DNA of 64,000 nt from CAYPHA01 sp964410215 (GTDB taxonomy: Bacteria; Calditrichota; Calditrichia; Calditrichales; CAYPHA01), in contig CAYPHA010000001.1 of assembly GCA_964410215.1 (NCBI GenBank), positions 1 through 64,000 of the forward strand. Direction: 5' to 3'. Positions 35,161 through 43,773 of this stretch are shown piece after piece. The notes beneath the pieces were generated by a model. It was not told where the DNA came from, ran no database searches, and saw nothing but the letters and a program-made list of their open reading frames with translations. A program made the translations under genes and the position numbers. How positions within the stretch are numbered: the first letter of the stretch is position 1; each line of letters begins with the position of its first letter.

Positions 35161-35484
35161 TGAAACATGCCCTGATCATACTCGCACCTGGATTTGAAGA
35201 AACCGAAGCTGTTACGGTTATTGACCTTCTGCGCCGCGCCGATTGTGCTGCATGCGGCAGAAATTACACAGGATTTGGAAGTGACCAGTTATCCATCAGA
35301 AGAAAAAACATTCACGAATGCCCGTTATAAAACCGCTGATGTGATCAGGGACGGATCTGTCCTGACAAGTCGCGGACTCGGGACTGCCATATCATTTTCT
35401 CTGGAAATTATTTCAGAACTGGTTGGCGCTGAAACGGCATTCATTATCGCGGAACGCATTCTTTATCAGTCATTACGAAAATAA
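35161..35484 (+). pseudogene. DJ-1/PfpI family gene with internal deletion and frameshift
   Basis: From an ATG after AAGGAGGG the frame reads HALIILAPGFEETEAVTVIDLLRRA, the N-terminus of DJ-1/YajL proteins, and then goes out of frame. From about 35230 another frame reads CAAPIVLHAAE, TSYPSEE and the C-terminal LTSRGLGTAISFSLEI, including the nucleophile-elbow cysteine. Intact members are about 185-195 residues; only about 108 codons remain, so roughly 80 codons are missing. At the join, CTGCGCCGCGCC can encode both LLRRA and (x)CAAP, which points to deletion between short identical repeats. The product would be non-functional. It overlaps the convergent DUF1611 gene by 19 bases. Confidence 0.85.
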
Positions 35485-36488
35485 CTTTTGATACCGTCCG
35501 TGAGTTTTTTAGTGCCGAAGCGAACCGGATCCGTCGCCGGGACCCCGCATTTTTCTTCAATAGAAGCGAGCAGCTCCAAAGCCTTGTTTTCTTCGACGAG
35601 CGAGGAATTGACAGAAACAGCGATTACGGGAGGTGTTTTTTCATTCTGCAGCAGATTTTGATAAAATTCGATGCTGCGTAAAATCAGGTTAATATTCAAA
35701 CTCTCTTCCATACGGTGACAGAGAAGGACACCATGAGGCGCCGTACCGTGTAGTATTCCCATCATAGCCGGTGCTAAAAGCTGATTTCGTAAACTGCCCC
35801 GGCCTTCCACAAAGAGATATTCGAATTTATCATTCATTTCATACAGTTCATATTCAACATATCCCGAGACCTGGTCGGAATTCATCGATTCAATAATCTG
35901 TCCCTTTTTCTTGATTTGTGTGCCGGCAAGACTTGTAGGGAGCCAATCCGCGGAAGAACCCTGCCGGTGCAATCCGGTGACAACTTCAATCGTCGTGGAA
36001 AGTTTTCCGGAAAGATCATTAGTACCGGCAACGAGAATCTTTTTGGATTTGATCGAATGTGTCACCCCTTTGTACTTTGTGAATTTGTCTTCCACATGAC
36101 GCAGGTCAATTATTTTTGTCCTGTATTTTTTGGCCAGCAGATTGAATTCGGCGATGTCCAGTAATGACTGATGGAGTCCGTTAATGATATTAAGCTTTGA
36201 TTGTATGGCTTTAATGATCATCGGATACCATTCCATCAGAAAGTTTCCGCCATAAAGGGCTGTTCCAATAAACAGATAATTGGGATTGAGGTGAAAGAAT
36301 TCATCAAGCGTGCCGGCAATGGGTATTTCGCCACCGAAACCCAGAACCTCATTTACCGTCTTTCCGGCATTGGCCGGATCAATAATGCCCAGAATATGAT
36401 CCCTGGAATAACGTATCAGAGCACTTTCTGTCTTTGAGAATACTGGCTGCAGTTTCCCATCCGCAAGAATGACAATATATTTCTTCAT
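35466..36488 (-). CDS. DUF1611 family protein (DgcN-like)
   Basis: About 340 residues from the ATG at 36488; the frame stays open to 36590 but that extension is not protein-like. The protein has a Rossmann-like N-terminal domain (MKKYIVILADGKL, ALYGGNF, NGLHQSLLD) and a nucleotide-binding C-terminal domain with the loop AGTNDLSGKLSTT in place of a standard P-loop, then FEYLFVEGRGSL and HGTAPHGVLLCHR. This is the DUF1611/DgcN family, some members of which have been assigned as D-glutamate N-acetyltransferases that work with the dipeptide epimerase DgcA in peptidoglycan peptide turnover. No epimerase gene is adjacent. A link to the muropeptide theme of the left half is possible but indirect. 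Confidence 0.8.
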   Translation of the reverse strand: MKKYIVILADGKLQPVFSKTESALIRYSRDHILGIIDPANAGKTVNEVLGFGGEIPIAGTLDEFFHLNPNYLFIGTALYGGNFLMEWYPMIIKAIQSKLNIINGLHQSLLDIAEFNLLAKKYRTKIIDLRHVEDKFTKYKGVTHSIKSKKILVAGTNDLSGKLSTTIEVVTGLHRQGSSADWLPTSLAGTQIKKKGQIIESMNSDQVSGYVEYELYEMNDKFEYLFVEGRGSLRNQLLAPAMMGILHGTAPHGVLLCHRMEESLNINLILRSIEFYQNLLQNEKTPPVIAVSVNSSLVEENKALELLASIEEKCGVPATDPVRFGTKKLTDGIKSYFRND

Positions 36489-36564
36489 TTCAGTCTGCCT
36501 CAGAAACAGGTAAGCAATATACTTGTAATTTAGAGAAATAAGCACAGCATAACAACTTAATTTA

Positions 36565-36999
36565 TCACTGTGAACGGTCTGTCTGAACAAAGATCATCGG
36601 TTTGATCCGTTCCAGCGTTTTCGGACCGATGCGTTTGACGCGGGTTAATTCTTCCGGGGATGCGAAGGGGCCATGCGTTTCGCGGTATGTCACGATTCTT
36701 TCGGCTGTTGCCGGTCCGATACCGGGCAACTGCTGCAGTTCTTTATGACCGGCTGTATTTATGTTTACAGGCCTGCCGGGATTGATTTCCGGTTTTTCAT
36801 GGCTGTGATTGTCCGTGTAGGGACCGGACTGCTGCTTCAGTGCCGTTGTATCGACCGAAAGGGCATTAAAAAGGCTGTCTTCAAGTGAATAATCATATAC
36901 TTCCGGTTTGAAGAGATGCGGTTTTGCCCATTGAATTAAAAAGCTCAGGACCATGAGGCCGGTTAAAACCAGTAATGCCTGCTTTTCCGTTTGTGTCAT
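36565..36999 (-). CDS. ComEA-like helix-hairpin-helix membrane protein
   Basis: About 144 residues from the ATG at 36999. One N-terminal membrane helix (residues about 9-26), a linker of about 50 residues, then a ComEA-type double HhH domain: VNINTAGHKELQQLPGIGPA, AERIVTYRETHGPF and RVKRIGPKTLERIKP. ComEA binds double-stranded DNA at the cell surface during transformation, but many anchored HhH proteins of this size occur outside competence loci, and no comEC or other competence gene is near. It lies 75 bases downstream of dnaJ, in the same direction. Confidence 0.82.
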   Translation of the reverse strand: MTQTEKQALLVLTGLMVLSFLIQWAKPHLFKPEVYDYSLEDSLFNALSVDTTALKQQSGPYTDNHSHEKPEINPGRPVNINTAGHKELQQLPGIGPATAERIVTYRETHGPFASPEELTRVKRIGPKTLERIKPMIFVQTDRSQ

Positions 37000-37074
37000 C
37001 TTGATGTGATCCGAATGCGTTTCCGCATATATGATGCTGAAAACGGTCACTTTCCACAAACAGGGTGGGGGAAA

Positions 37075-38229
37075 TTAAAAATTCAGGGCATCCTTGAACT
37101 TTTCAAATACGTTTTTATGCTCGTCCTGATTGGGTTTTATATTTTCACTGTCTTCCAGTTCCGAAAGTAGACTGCGTTCTTTATGATTGAGCTTGGTCGG
37201 GACATAGACCTGTATCTGAATCAGCTGATCGCCGACACCGGTACCATGCAGGTGCGGTATTCCCTTCCCGCGCATACGCAATATGCGTCCGGACTGCGTT
37301 CCGGGTGCAATATTAAGTTTTGCTTTCGCCGTAAGTGTGGGGATCTCCATACTCGTACCCAATGCTGCTTCCGGGAAACTGATGGGCAAAACCATGATCA
37401 CATCATCCCCATGGCGTTCAAATATTTTATGGTTTGCTTCTTCAACCACCACGATGAGATCACCGGCCGGTCCGCCCCTTTTGCCGACATTACCTTCGCC
37501 ATGAAGCGGGATATAATTACCGGTACGCACACCCACGGGAACATTAATTTCAATCGTTTTACTGCCCTGGACCCTGCCCTCTCCGCCACAGGTTTTGCAC
37601 GGATCCTGAATAATCTGCCCTTCGCCGCCGCACCGGTTACAGGTGGTTATATTGACAAATTGCCCGAACAGGGATTGTGAGACCTGTCGTACTTCACCAC
37701 TTCCTTTACATTGCGGGCACATGTTTGTCTTACTGTATTTTGCCGAACCGCTGCCATTACATTCATCGCAGGCAACCTGTTTTTTAACCTTAATTTTCTT
37801 GGTGACACCGCCGGCAATTTCTTCCAGGGTCAGTTTAAGACGAATCTGGATGTCACTGCCTTTTCTGCTGACGGATGAACGTCTCCGGCCTCCGCCGCCG
37901 CCTCCTCCGAAAATATCACCAAAACCAAAGCCCTGTTCCATAAACTGGCGTAAAGCGTCCCCGATATCAAATCCGCCTTCAAAACCGCTGAAATCACCGA
38001 AGTCTGCACTCTGGTGCCCGAAGCGGTCATATTGCCGGCGTTTTTGCTCATCGTTAAGAACAGCATAGGCCTCAGCTATTTCCTTGAACTTATCCTCTGC
38101 TTCCTTATTTCCGGGATTCTTATCCGGATGATATTTAAGTGCAAGTTTCCTGTACGCTTTTTTTATTTCGTCCTGGGTCGCTGATCGGTCTACACCCAGT
38201 ACTTCATAATAATCTCGTTTTGAAGCCAT
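37075..38229 (-). CDS. dnaJ: Chaperone DnaJ
   Basis: 384 residues, full length. J domain 1-66 with the HPD tripeptide in KYHPDKNPG, a Gly/Phe-rich linker (FGFGDIFGGGGGGG), four CxxCxGxG zinc motifs (CDECNGSG, CPQCKGSG, CNRCGGEG, CKTCGGEG) and the C-terminal substrate-binding domains with RGKGIPHLHG. It stimulates DnaK ATPase and hands it unfolded clients. It follows grpE by nine bases and is certainly co-transcribed. No dnaK or hrcA is in the window. Confidence 0.98.
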   Translation of the reverse strand: MASKRDYYEVLGVDRSATQDEIKKAYRKLALKYHPDKNPGNKEAEDKFKEIAEAYAVLNDEQKRRQYDRFGHQSADFGDFSGFEGGFDIGDALRQFMEQGFGFGDIFGGGGGGGRRRSSVSRKGSDIQIRLKLTLEEIAGGVTKKIKVKKQVACDECNGSGSAKYSKTNMCPQCKGSGEVRQVSQSLFGQFVNITTCNRCGGEGQIIQDPCKTCGGEGRVQGSKTIEINVPVGVRTGNYIPLHGEGNVGKRGGPAGDLIVVVEEANHKIFERHGDDVIMVLPISFPEAALGTSMEIPTLTAKAKLNIAPGTQSGRILRMRGKGIPHLHGTGVGDQLIQIQVYVPTKLNHKERSLLSELEDSENIKPNQDEHKNVFEKFKDALNF

Positions 38230-38238
38230 AAAAATACC

Positions 38239-38853
38239 TTATTTTGCCACCAGAACCTGCGAATGGCGGATTACTTTCTCATTCAATTTATACCCTTTCA
38301 GATGCTCCTCGACAACAGAGCCGCTTTCGTGCTTGTCTGATTCAACCTGTAAAAGGGCCTGATGTTGATCCGGGTCGAATTCCTGTCCAATTGCATCTAT
38401 CGGTTTTAATCCTTTTTTCTCCAGTGTGGAAATCAGTTTTTTATAAATCAACCGGATACCTTCGGAATGTGAATCATTGTTTTCAGATTCTTCCATGTGC
38501 TGCAGTGAACGCTCAAAATCATCGATAGCCGGAAGTATTTCCAGTATAAGTTCCTCGTTAGCAGAATCCAGAAGATTTATAAATTCTTTTTCTGTACGCC
38601 TTTTGTAGTTGTCAAATTCTGCCGCTTTTCGCAGAAGCTGATCTTTTAATATCTTATTCTCTTCTTCCAGGTTCGATTTTACCTGCTCCAGCGCTTCTAT
38701 TTTCTTTTCAAGTTCGTTTATTTTCTTTACAGCTTTTATGTTGCTTTTTTTTGTCGCACCTTTGGACTTTTGGGCCTCTGAATTCTTATCAGACGACGCT
38801 TTTTCGGATTCCGTATTTTTTATCTCTTTTTCTTTGGCATCTGTTTCTGCCAT
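38239..38853 (-). CDS. grpE: Nucleotide exchange factor GrpE
   Basis: 204 residues; strong AAGGAGG before the ATG. The first 40 residues are a charged, disordered tail, residues about 42-95 a long coiled coil, and the rest the GrpE core (AAEFDNYKRRTEKE, LEILPAIDDFERSL, IDAIGQEFDPDQHQAL, and the closing GYKLNEKVIRHSQVLVAK). It releases ADP from DnaK. It is the promoter-proximal gene of the grpE-dnaJ pair. No CIRCE element is visible upstream; instead there is a hairpin at 38884-38912 and a possible vegetative promoter at 38987-39015. Confidence 0.97.
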   Translation of the reverse strand: MAETDAKEKEIKNTESEKASSDKNSEAQKSKGATKKSNIKAVKKINELEKKIEALEQVKSNLEEENKILKDQLLRKAAEFDNYKRRTEKEFINLLDSANEELILEILPAIDDFERSLQHMEESENNDSHSEGIRLIYKKLISTLEKKGLKPIDAIGQEFDPDQHQALLQVESDKHESGSVVEEHLKGYKLNEKVIRHSQVLVAK

Positions 38854-38878
38854 AGTGCTTTATCCTCCTTACAACCAT

Positions 38879-38912
38879 TAAAAAAGGTTCACTTATTAAC
38901 GAAATGAACCTT
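38879..38912 (-). terminator. Intrinsic terminator or leader hairpin upstream of grpE
   Basis: On the minus strand AAGGTTCA, a 13-base loop and TGAACCTT form a perfect 8-base stem followed by a T run (TTTTTTAA). It lies between the ftsX stop and grpE, only about 30 bases from the grpE start. It can end ftsX transcription; if the promoter at 38987-39015 is real it would also sit in the grpE leader as an attenuator. Confidence 0.75.
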
Positions 38913-38986
38913 AAAACATTATATTACAATCATTACTGTACCTGCCTGCGAAAAACCGCCGGCTTAGTAATTGTACTGAACTTTTT

Positions 38987-39015
38987 AATTTAAACCCATT
39001 CGAAGGTTCTGTCAA
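38987..39015 (-). promoter_or_regulatory. Possible vegetative promoter for grpE-dnaJ
   Basis: On the minus strand TTGACA, a 17-base spacer and TAAATT (four of six matches to TATAAT). The -35 is perfect and the spacing ideal. It lies just after the ftsX stop, giving a leader of about 125 bases that includes the hairpin. Confidence 0.45.
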
Positions 39016-39042
39016 TATTTAGATTAATGGAGCGTATTAAAG

Positions 39043-39900
39043 TTACAGATTTGAAAGATGTTTGCTGACACTTAAACGGCTTGAAAAAAATCCGATAAGG
39101 ATACCGAGCAACAACAGGATACCGAATATCTCGTAGCGGAACAACAGATAGGGATAGACGAAATAGCGCGTGGCCTCCACAACCATGTAGAGCATACCAC
39201 CGGCAAGTACAGAACCGAAAACACCTTGCAGAAAACCTTCTACCAGGAAGGGACGGTTGATAAAGGCGCGGGTGGCGCCAACCAGATTCATTATCTCAAT
39301 GATATCCCGACGGGCAAATATCGTTAAGCGAATGGTGTTATGAAGTAATACCGAAGCGATGACGATCAGTATCAGCCCGATGGCACCGCCGATGAGATAG
39401 ACGATTGTGATATAGCGGTCAATCAGTGCAAGGACACGTTTTTGAAAAACGACTTCATCCACACCATCGAACGCAGCGATTTTGTCCGAAATGTTCTCAA
39501 TGGATTTCAGATTCTGGTATCCCTTTTTCATCTGAACGATACATGATGGAGGCAAAGGGTTTACATTCAGGATTTCATTGATATCACGGCCGAATTCTTT
39601 TTTAAACCGCTCAGCGGCACGGGATTTGGAGATAAAGGCAACGGACTCCACGCCTTCCAGGGCAGCAATGCGCTTTTCAATATTCCGCCCTTTTGCCTCT
39701 TCCAGAGTACTTTCGAGATATACCTCGAATTCCATTTTTGACCGAATATCGCTGATCAGGTAATTCATATTGAAAGAAAATACAATGAAAATACCGATAA
39801 GCAGATGAGAAAAGGCGATAGATGTTATCGTCAGCGTGGTGGCCAGTCGCGCCCTGCCGAATCCTTTCAGCCCTTCACGGATTCCAAACCAGAAATTCAT
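39043..39900 (-). CDS. ftsX: Cell division ABC transporter permease FtsX
   Basis: 285 residues with the FtsX layout: cytoplasmic tail, membrane helix 1 at about 18-45, an extracytoplasmic domain of about 110 residues (EVYLESTLEEAKG, VAFISKSRAAERFKKEFG, NPLPPSCIVQMK), then three helices at about 168-195, 212-245 and 255-275. With FtsE it couples ATP use to control of peptidoglycan hydrolases at the septum. It overlaps ftsE by four bases (ATGA), which indicates translational coupling. Confidence 0.94.
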   Translation of the reverse strand: MNFWFGIREGLKGFGRARLATTLTITSIAFSHLLIGIFIVFSFNMNYLISDIRSKMEFEVYLESTLEEAKGRNIEKRIAALEGVESVAFISKSRAAERFKKEFGRDINEILNVNPLPPSCIVQMKKGYQNLKSIENISDKIAAFDGVDEVVFQKRVLALIDRYITIVYLIGGAIGLILIVIASVLLHNTIRLTIFARRDIIEIMNLVGATRAFINRPFLVEGFLQGVFGSVLAGGMLYMVVEATRYFVYPYLLFRYEIFGILLLLGILIGFFSSRLSVSKHLSNL

Positions 39901-40550
39901 GGTTCCTTTATTACTCCCTGCTCAATATGGATAATCCGGTGCGGAAAGTTTTTAATCAGGGTTGTATTATGGGTGGCCATCAGTACAGCGGTACCACCGC
40001 GGTTGATTTTTTCCAGAATCTGCATTATTTCAATCGCATTCCGGTTATCGAGATTTCCGGTAGGTTCATCCGCCAGAATTATGAGGGGGTCATTGACAAT
40101 TGCCCTGGCAATAGCTACGCGTTGCTGCTCACCACCTGAAAGTTCATGAGGAAAATGATTGCGCTTATGACCCAGATTTACCTCTGTTAACACGCGCATG
40201 ACACGCCGTTTAACCTCCGCGCCCTTGATACCGATGACCCGCAGGGCGAAGGCGACATTATCAAATACATTCCGGTCACTTAGAAGTTTAAAATCCTGGA
40301 AGACCACTCCCAGTTTTCTTCTCAAAAGAGGGATCCCTTTTTCACGTATTTTCGCCGAACTGAAATTTTCTACGATGATCATTCCTTCCGTAGGAAAATT
40401 CTTCAGATTTATTAAATTGAGTATGGATGATTTGCCGGCTCCGCTGGGACCCACCAGATAGATGAATTCTCCCCTCAAAATACGGAAGGTAATTTTCGAA
40501 ACGATGGGACGACTGTTTATTTTATAGGATACATTGTAAAATTCTATCAT
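39897..40550 (-). CDS. ftsE: Cell division ATP-binding protein FtsE
   Basis: 217 residues, standard length. Walker A GPSGAGKSS (about 34-42), Q-loop VVFQDFKLL, signature LSGGEQQRVAIARAI, Walker B LIILADEPTGNLD and switch His in MATHN. The sequence type (FYNVSYKI start, LRRKLGVVFQD) fits FtsE rather than LolD. It binds FtsX at the inner membrane. It starts the ftsE-ftsX pair; a small hypothetical gene lies 11 bases upstream. Confidence 0.95.
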   Translation of the reverse strand: MIEFYNVSYKINSRPIVSKITFRILRGEFIYLVGPSGAGKSSILNLINLKNFPTEGMIIVENFSSAKIREKGIPLLRRKLGVVFQDFKLLSDRNVFDNVAFALRVIGIKGAEVKRRVMRVLTEVNLGHKRNHFPHELSGGEQQRVAIARAIVNDPLIILADEPTGNLDNRNAIEIMQILEKINRGGTAVLMATHNTTLIKNFPHRIIHIEQGVIKEP

Positions 40551-40561
40551 TACGAATTATT

Positions 40562-40801
40562 TCAGTTGATCTCGTTTGTAGGGTCATGCAATAAGATGGC
40601 ATAACGGGCCTCAAGCCCTCCCCATTCATAAAGCCAGTAATTCTGCAAATTATGCCGGACATAGTAATATGATTTATGGACTTTTATTTGTGTATCCAGC
40701 TCTTTGACTATCCTGTATTTTTCATTGACACAAACTACACGGTAGAAACGCAGCGGATCTTCCGTTACGCCTTTTGTCTCGACGCGTTTGCCTATGGACA
40801 C
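40562..40801 (-). CDS. Small hypothetical protein
   Basis: About 79 residues from the GTG at 40801, which has GGGAG eight bases upstream; a GTG three codons earlier would be too close to that site. The sequence is aromatic-rich (KSYYYVRHNLQNYWLYEWGG) with no membrane segment or signal. I recognise no family. Its position between the methyltransferase gene and ftsE, in the same direction with short gaps, supports a real gene in that unit. Confidence 0.6.
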   Translation of the reverse strand: MSIGKRVETKGVTEDPLRFYRVVCVNEKYRIVKELDTQIKVHKSYYYVRHNLQNYWLYEWGGLEARYAILLHDPTNEIN

Positions 40802-40838
40802 AGAAAACACTCCCTTATGTATTAATTGACTCTAAAAG

Positions 40839-41579
40839 TTATTTTTTCCTGCATAAAATATGGATGCGTTCTGAATTTTTATGAATCGGCCGATAACTGA
40901 AGTTATCATAAAAATTCAGAATTTCAAGGGGACTTTTTTCGATAAGAGCTTCCCACTCGGTTACCGGTCGAATTTTTTGACGATGGAGTTCAATATAGGT
41001 CTGCGCACCATCTTTGATTGTAAAACGGTTATACTGGATCTGTTTCTCTGAATCAAACCAGCTTTTCCGCTGGTACGATATTCCACCCCAGCCGTCATCC
41101 TCATAGTACTTGTTGAAATGATCTCTACAGCCTTTAACCGTTACAACATCAAAGATAAAAAGACCGCCCTCGTTCAGAGTATAACCAACATTTTCAAGTA
41201 ATGTAACGATATCATTAATTTCCATCATATAGTTTATAGAGTCATACAGCATCAGGGTTACGTCAAAAGAAAGGGCTTTCAAAGCCGGTTTGCGGGCATC
41301 GCTGCAACAAAACGGGACAGACTTGTTTTTCGTATCCCGGCATGCCATTTTTAACATGGCAGGAGAGAGGTCCGAACCAAAAACACGGCGGTTTCTGATA
41401 GCTAACCAGGGCAGCAATTTCCCGGTGCCGCAGGAGATATCATGGATCCGTTCAACGCGGCCCGGATAATAGTGATACAGATTGTGAATATATTTGGCCC
41501 ATTGTTTATAATTGACATGGGACATGATTCTGTCGTATATAGGGGCAAGGCGATCATATGGAACGGCTTGTTTTGCCAT
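40839..41579 (-). CDS. Class I SAM-dependent methyltransferase
   Basis: About 246 residues from the ATG at 41579, with GGAAA upstream; the frame is open to 41660 but that part is not conserved-looking. Motif I reads IHDISCGTGKLLPWLA, followed by an acidic turn (VFGSDLSPAMLKMA), SFDVTLMLYDSINYM and GGLFIFDVVT, a typical class I fold. The DSINYM element and the DGWGG region recur in small-molecule methyltransferases of this group. Substrate unknown. It diverges from the BatA-like gene. Confidence 0.85.
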   Translation of the reverse strand: MAKQAVPYDRLAPIYDRIMSHVNYKQWAKYIHNLYHYYPGRVERIHDISCGTGKLLPWLAIRNRRVFGSDLSPAMLKMACRDTKNKSVPFCCSDARKPALKALSFDVTLMLYDSINYMMEINDIVTLLENVGYTLNEGGLFIFDVVTVKGCRDHFNKYYEDDGWGGISYQRKSWFDSEKQIQYNRFTIKDGAQTYIELHRQKIRPVTEWEALIEKSPLEILNFYDNFSYRPIHKNSERIHILCRKK

Positions 41580-41688
41580 AATCAGTTTCCGGCTTTTTGG
41601 CAAATAAATTTTGAAGAAATTTAGTTCAGAATAATGTAAATTGACAGAAAAATATTTCAAATTACAACGGAGTTGTTTCTTTTTTTAA

Positions 41689-43773
41689 ATGATAAGTTTT
41701 TTAAACACCCTGGCCCTACCGGCTTTGGCTGCTGCATTAATCCCGTTAATTTTGCACCTGTTGAGCCGGCAACGTACTAAAAAGGTTCTTTTCAGTTCCC
41801 TGAGGTTTCTAAAGCGTCTTGAAAATCAGCGAATCAGGCAGGTCAAACTGTTACAGATTCTGCTCATACTGCTGCGCACACTTTTTATCGTTTTCCTGGT
41901 TTTGGCATTCTCCAGACCAACCATGAAACAAAGCCCTCTCGGATTCGATTCCAATGCAGCTACCACTGCGGTCATTCTGATGGATGATTCCTACAGCATG
42001 AAAAGTTATATGGGCGCTGTGACCCGATTCGAGTATACGCAGGATATTCTGAGGCAGATCCTGCCGTTGTTTTCTCCGGATGACCATGTTTATATGCTTT
42101 CTCCATCCCGGCCCAAACCGTATCGCATTCCCGGTATCGCGGAAGTTCAAACATACCTTGCAGATTTCCGTCCGGGATACACGACGCCTGACTTCAATGC
42201 TGTTTTACAGGAAACATTTCAACTGTTTGCATCCTATCCGAATATTAACCGGGAATTATACTTTGTCAGCGATCTCAATATTAATGATGCTGCATTCCTG
42301 GATAGCCTGAATACCGGATTAAAAGAGCAAGAAATAAGGCTTTTTCTTATTGCTCCCCCATCGCAGCCGGTATTCAATAATCTCAGCATCGATTCGATAA
42401 CCGTGAGAAACCAGATTTTTGAAATTAACAAACCAATACGTCTAGATATAACCGTTCGTAATCATAATACCGACGAGGAACTGAACACCCTTGTTCATCT
42501 CTTCCGCTCCGATGAAAGAGTCGCAATGGATCAGATTGCCGTACCGGCCGGTGCCTCATCAACACTTGAAATGGTCTATATACCTAAAACGGCAGGAAAA
42601 CAATTTCTTCATCTGGAAATTGAAGAAGATGATCTTACAACGGATAATTATTATTTCCTGAATCTCGATGTCCCCGAAAACTTACAAATACTGTATGTGA
42701 CACAACAATTGAACCCCTTCGTACAGAATGCAATTGAAACGTTATCCGAAAATACAATTCTTAATATCAGCCAGAACCGGTACCGTTCCTGGCAGGGCAA
42801 TCAGTTTGATAATTATGCACTCATCGTTTTGCAGGATCCGCCTGAATTTGAAAGGGCCTTATTAAAACGTCTGCACAGGTATCTTGAAAACGGGAACAGT
42901 ATTCTTCTAATACCTGGTGCCGCAACGCGTCCCGGCCAGGTAAATGCTTACTTCGAACCGGTGATAAAGACCCGGATTATGGAATCCGTTATCTCAGCCG
43001 GTAGTCCGGACAGCTATTTTTCTTTAGCAAGTATCGATGAAATGACAGATCTGTTTCTTCCGGTTTTCAACCGCACCGGATTTCAATTCGATTCCCCGAA
43101 AATCCGCAAATATATTCGTCTGCATCCTGATGGAATGTCACTTCTAAAACTCAGAAACGGTGACAGCTTCGTCAGTATGTTCGGGAATAAAGAGGAAACC
43201 GGAAATCTCATCGTAATCAATTCCGGTTTCGATGAAACATGGAGCGATATATCCTTAAAAGGATTTTTTGTACCTTTCCTTTACCGTATTATGTATATTG
43301 GTGGAGGTACCGGCAAAAAGACAGTTAAGCCGCTGAACGTTGATGAACCTTTTACCTTCAAGTTATCGAATCAATCTATTAACAGTGCCTTTAAACTAAA
43401 GACACCTGATGACAGGGAATTCGATGTTATACCGGCGCAATCGCCGGAGGGGCTTCAGTTTGTTTTTACCGATCTTACTATTCCCGGTCATTATATTTTT
43501 TACAGGGATGACCGGGTGACTACCGCTTTTTCGGTAAATGTTTCTGCAGATGAATTCAGACGTCCGTTTGTTGATTTCAGCACTGTTGAGGCAACAACCA
43601 TTCCATTGAACGTATCAGGTGATGTGGAAGAAGTCATATCAACTGCACGCAGCGGCTTTGAAATATGGCCTTTTCTGGTCATATTAGCACTGCTTTCCTT
43701 GCTGGCTGAAATGTTATTAATAAAAAAAATTGAAGGCCGCCCGGCTGTTATGCGGGAGCAGACACAGGCATGA
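41689..43773 (+). CDS. BatA-type membrane protein with von Willebrand factor A domain
   Basis: 694 residues. The N-terminus is the BatA double-helix domain: helices at about 7-26 and 57-79 around HLLSRQRTKKVLFSSLRFL. A vWA domain follows at about 93-230 with a MIDAS-like DDSYSMKS, then Ig-like strands, a glutamine amidotransferase-like region (VLYVTQQL, YALIVLQD, SILLIPGA), and a last helix at about 663-682. The layout is typical of FCB aerotolerance-type (Bat) proteins, which act at the inner membrane in stress or MoxR-linked complexes; no moxR gene is adjacent. A TTGACA/TACAAC pair at 41641-41668 may be its promoter. The stop overlaps the hflX start by four bases. Confidence 0.85.
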   Translation: MISFLNTLALPALAAALIPLILHLLSRQRTKKVLFSSLRFLKRLENQRIRQVKLLQILLILLRTLFIVFLVLAFSRPTMKQSPLGFDSNAATTAVILMDDSYSMKSYMGAVTRFEYTQDILRQILPLFSPDDHVYMLSPSRPKPYRIPGIAEVQTYLADFRPGYTTPDFNAVLQETFQLFASYPNINRELYFVSDLNINDAAFLDSLNTGLKEQEIRLFLIAPPSQPVFNNLSIDSITVRNQIFEINKPIRLDITVRNHNTDEELNTLVHLFRSDERVAMDQIAVPAGASSTLEMVYIPKTAGKQFLHLEIEEDDLTTDNYYFLNLDVPENLQILYVTQQLNPFVQNAIETLSENTILNISQNRYRSWQGNQFDNYALIVLQDPPEFERALLKRLHRYLENGNSILLIPGAATRPGQVNAYFEPVIKTRIMESVISAGSPDSYFSLASIDEMTDLFLPVFNRTGFQFDSPKIRKYIRLHPDGMSLLKLRNGDSFVSMFGNKEETGNLIVINSGFDETWSDISLKGFFVPFLYRIMYIGGGTGKKTVKPLNVDEPFTFKLSNQSINSAFKLKTPDDREFDVIPAQSPEGLQFVFTDLTIPGHYIFYRDDRVTTAFSVNVSADEFRRPFVDFSTVEATTIPLNVSGDVEEVISTARSGFEIWPFLVILALLSLLAEMLLIKKIEGRPAVMREQTQA

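Noticed and set aside
35161..35484. Programmed frameshift in the DJ-1/PfpI gene
   Set aside because: About 80 codons are missing from the middle of the family fold, so a frameshift alone cannot restore a full protein; deletion explains the data better.
38854..39042. CIRCE heat-shock element upstream of grpE
   Set aside because: No TTAGCACTC/GAGTGCTAA pair is present; the only inverted repeat has the form of a terminator.
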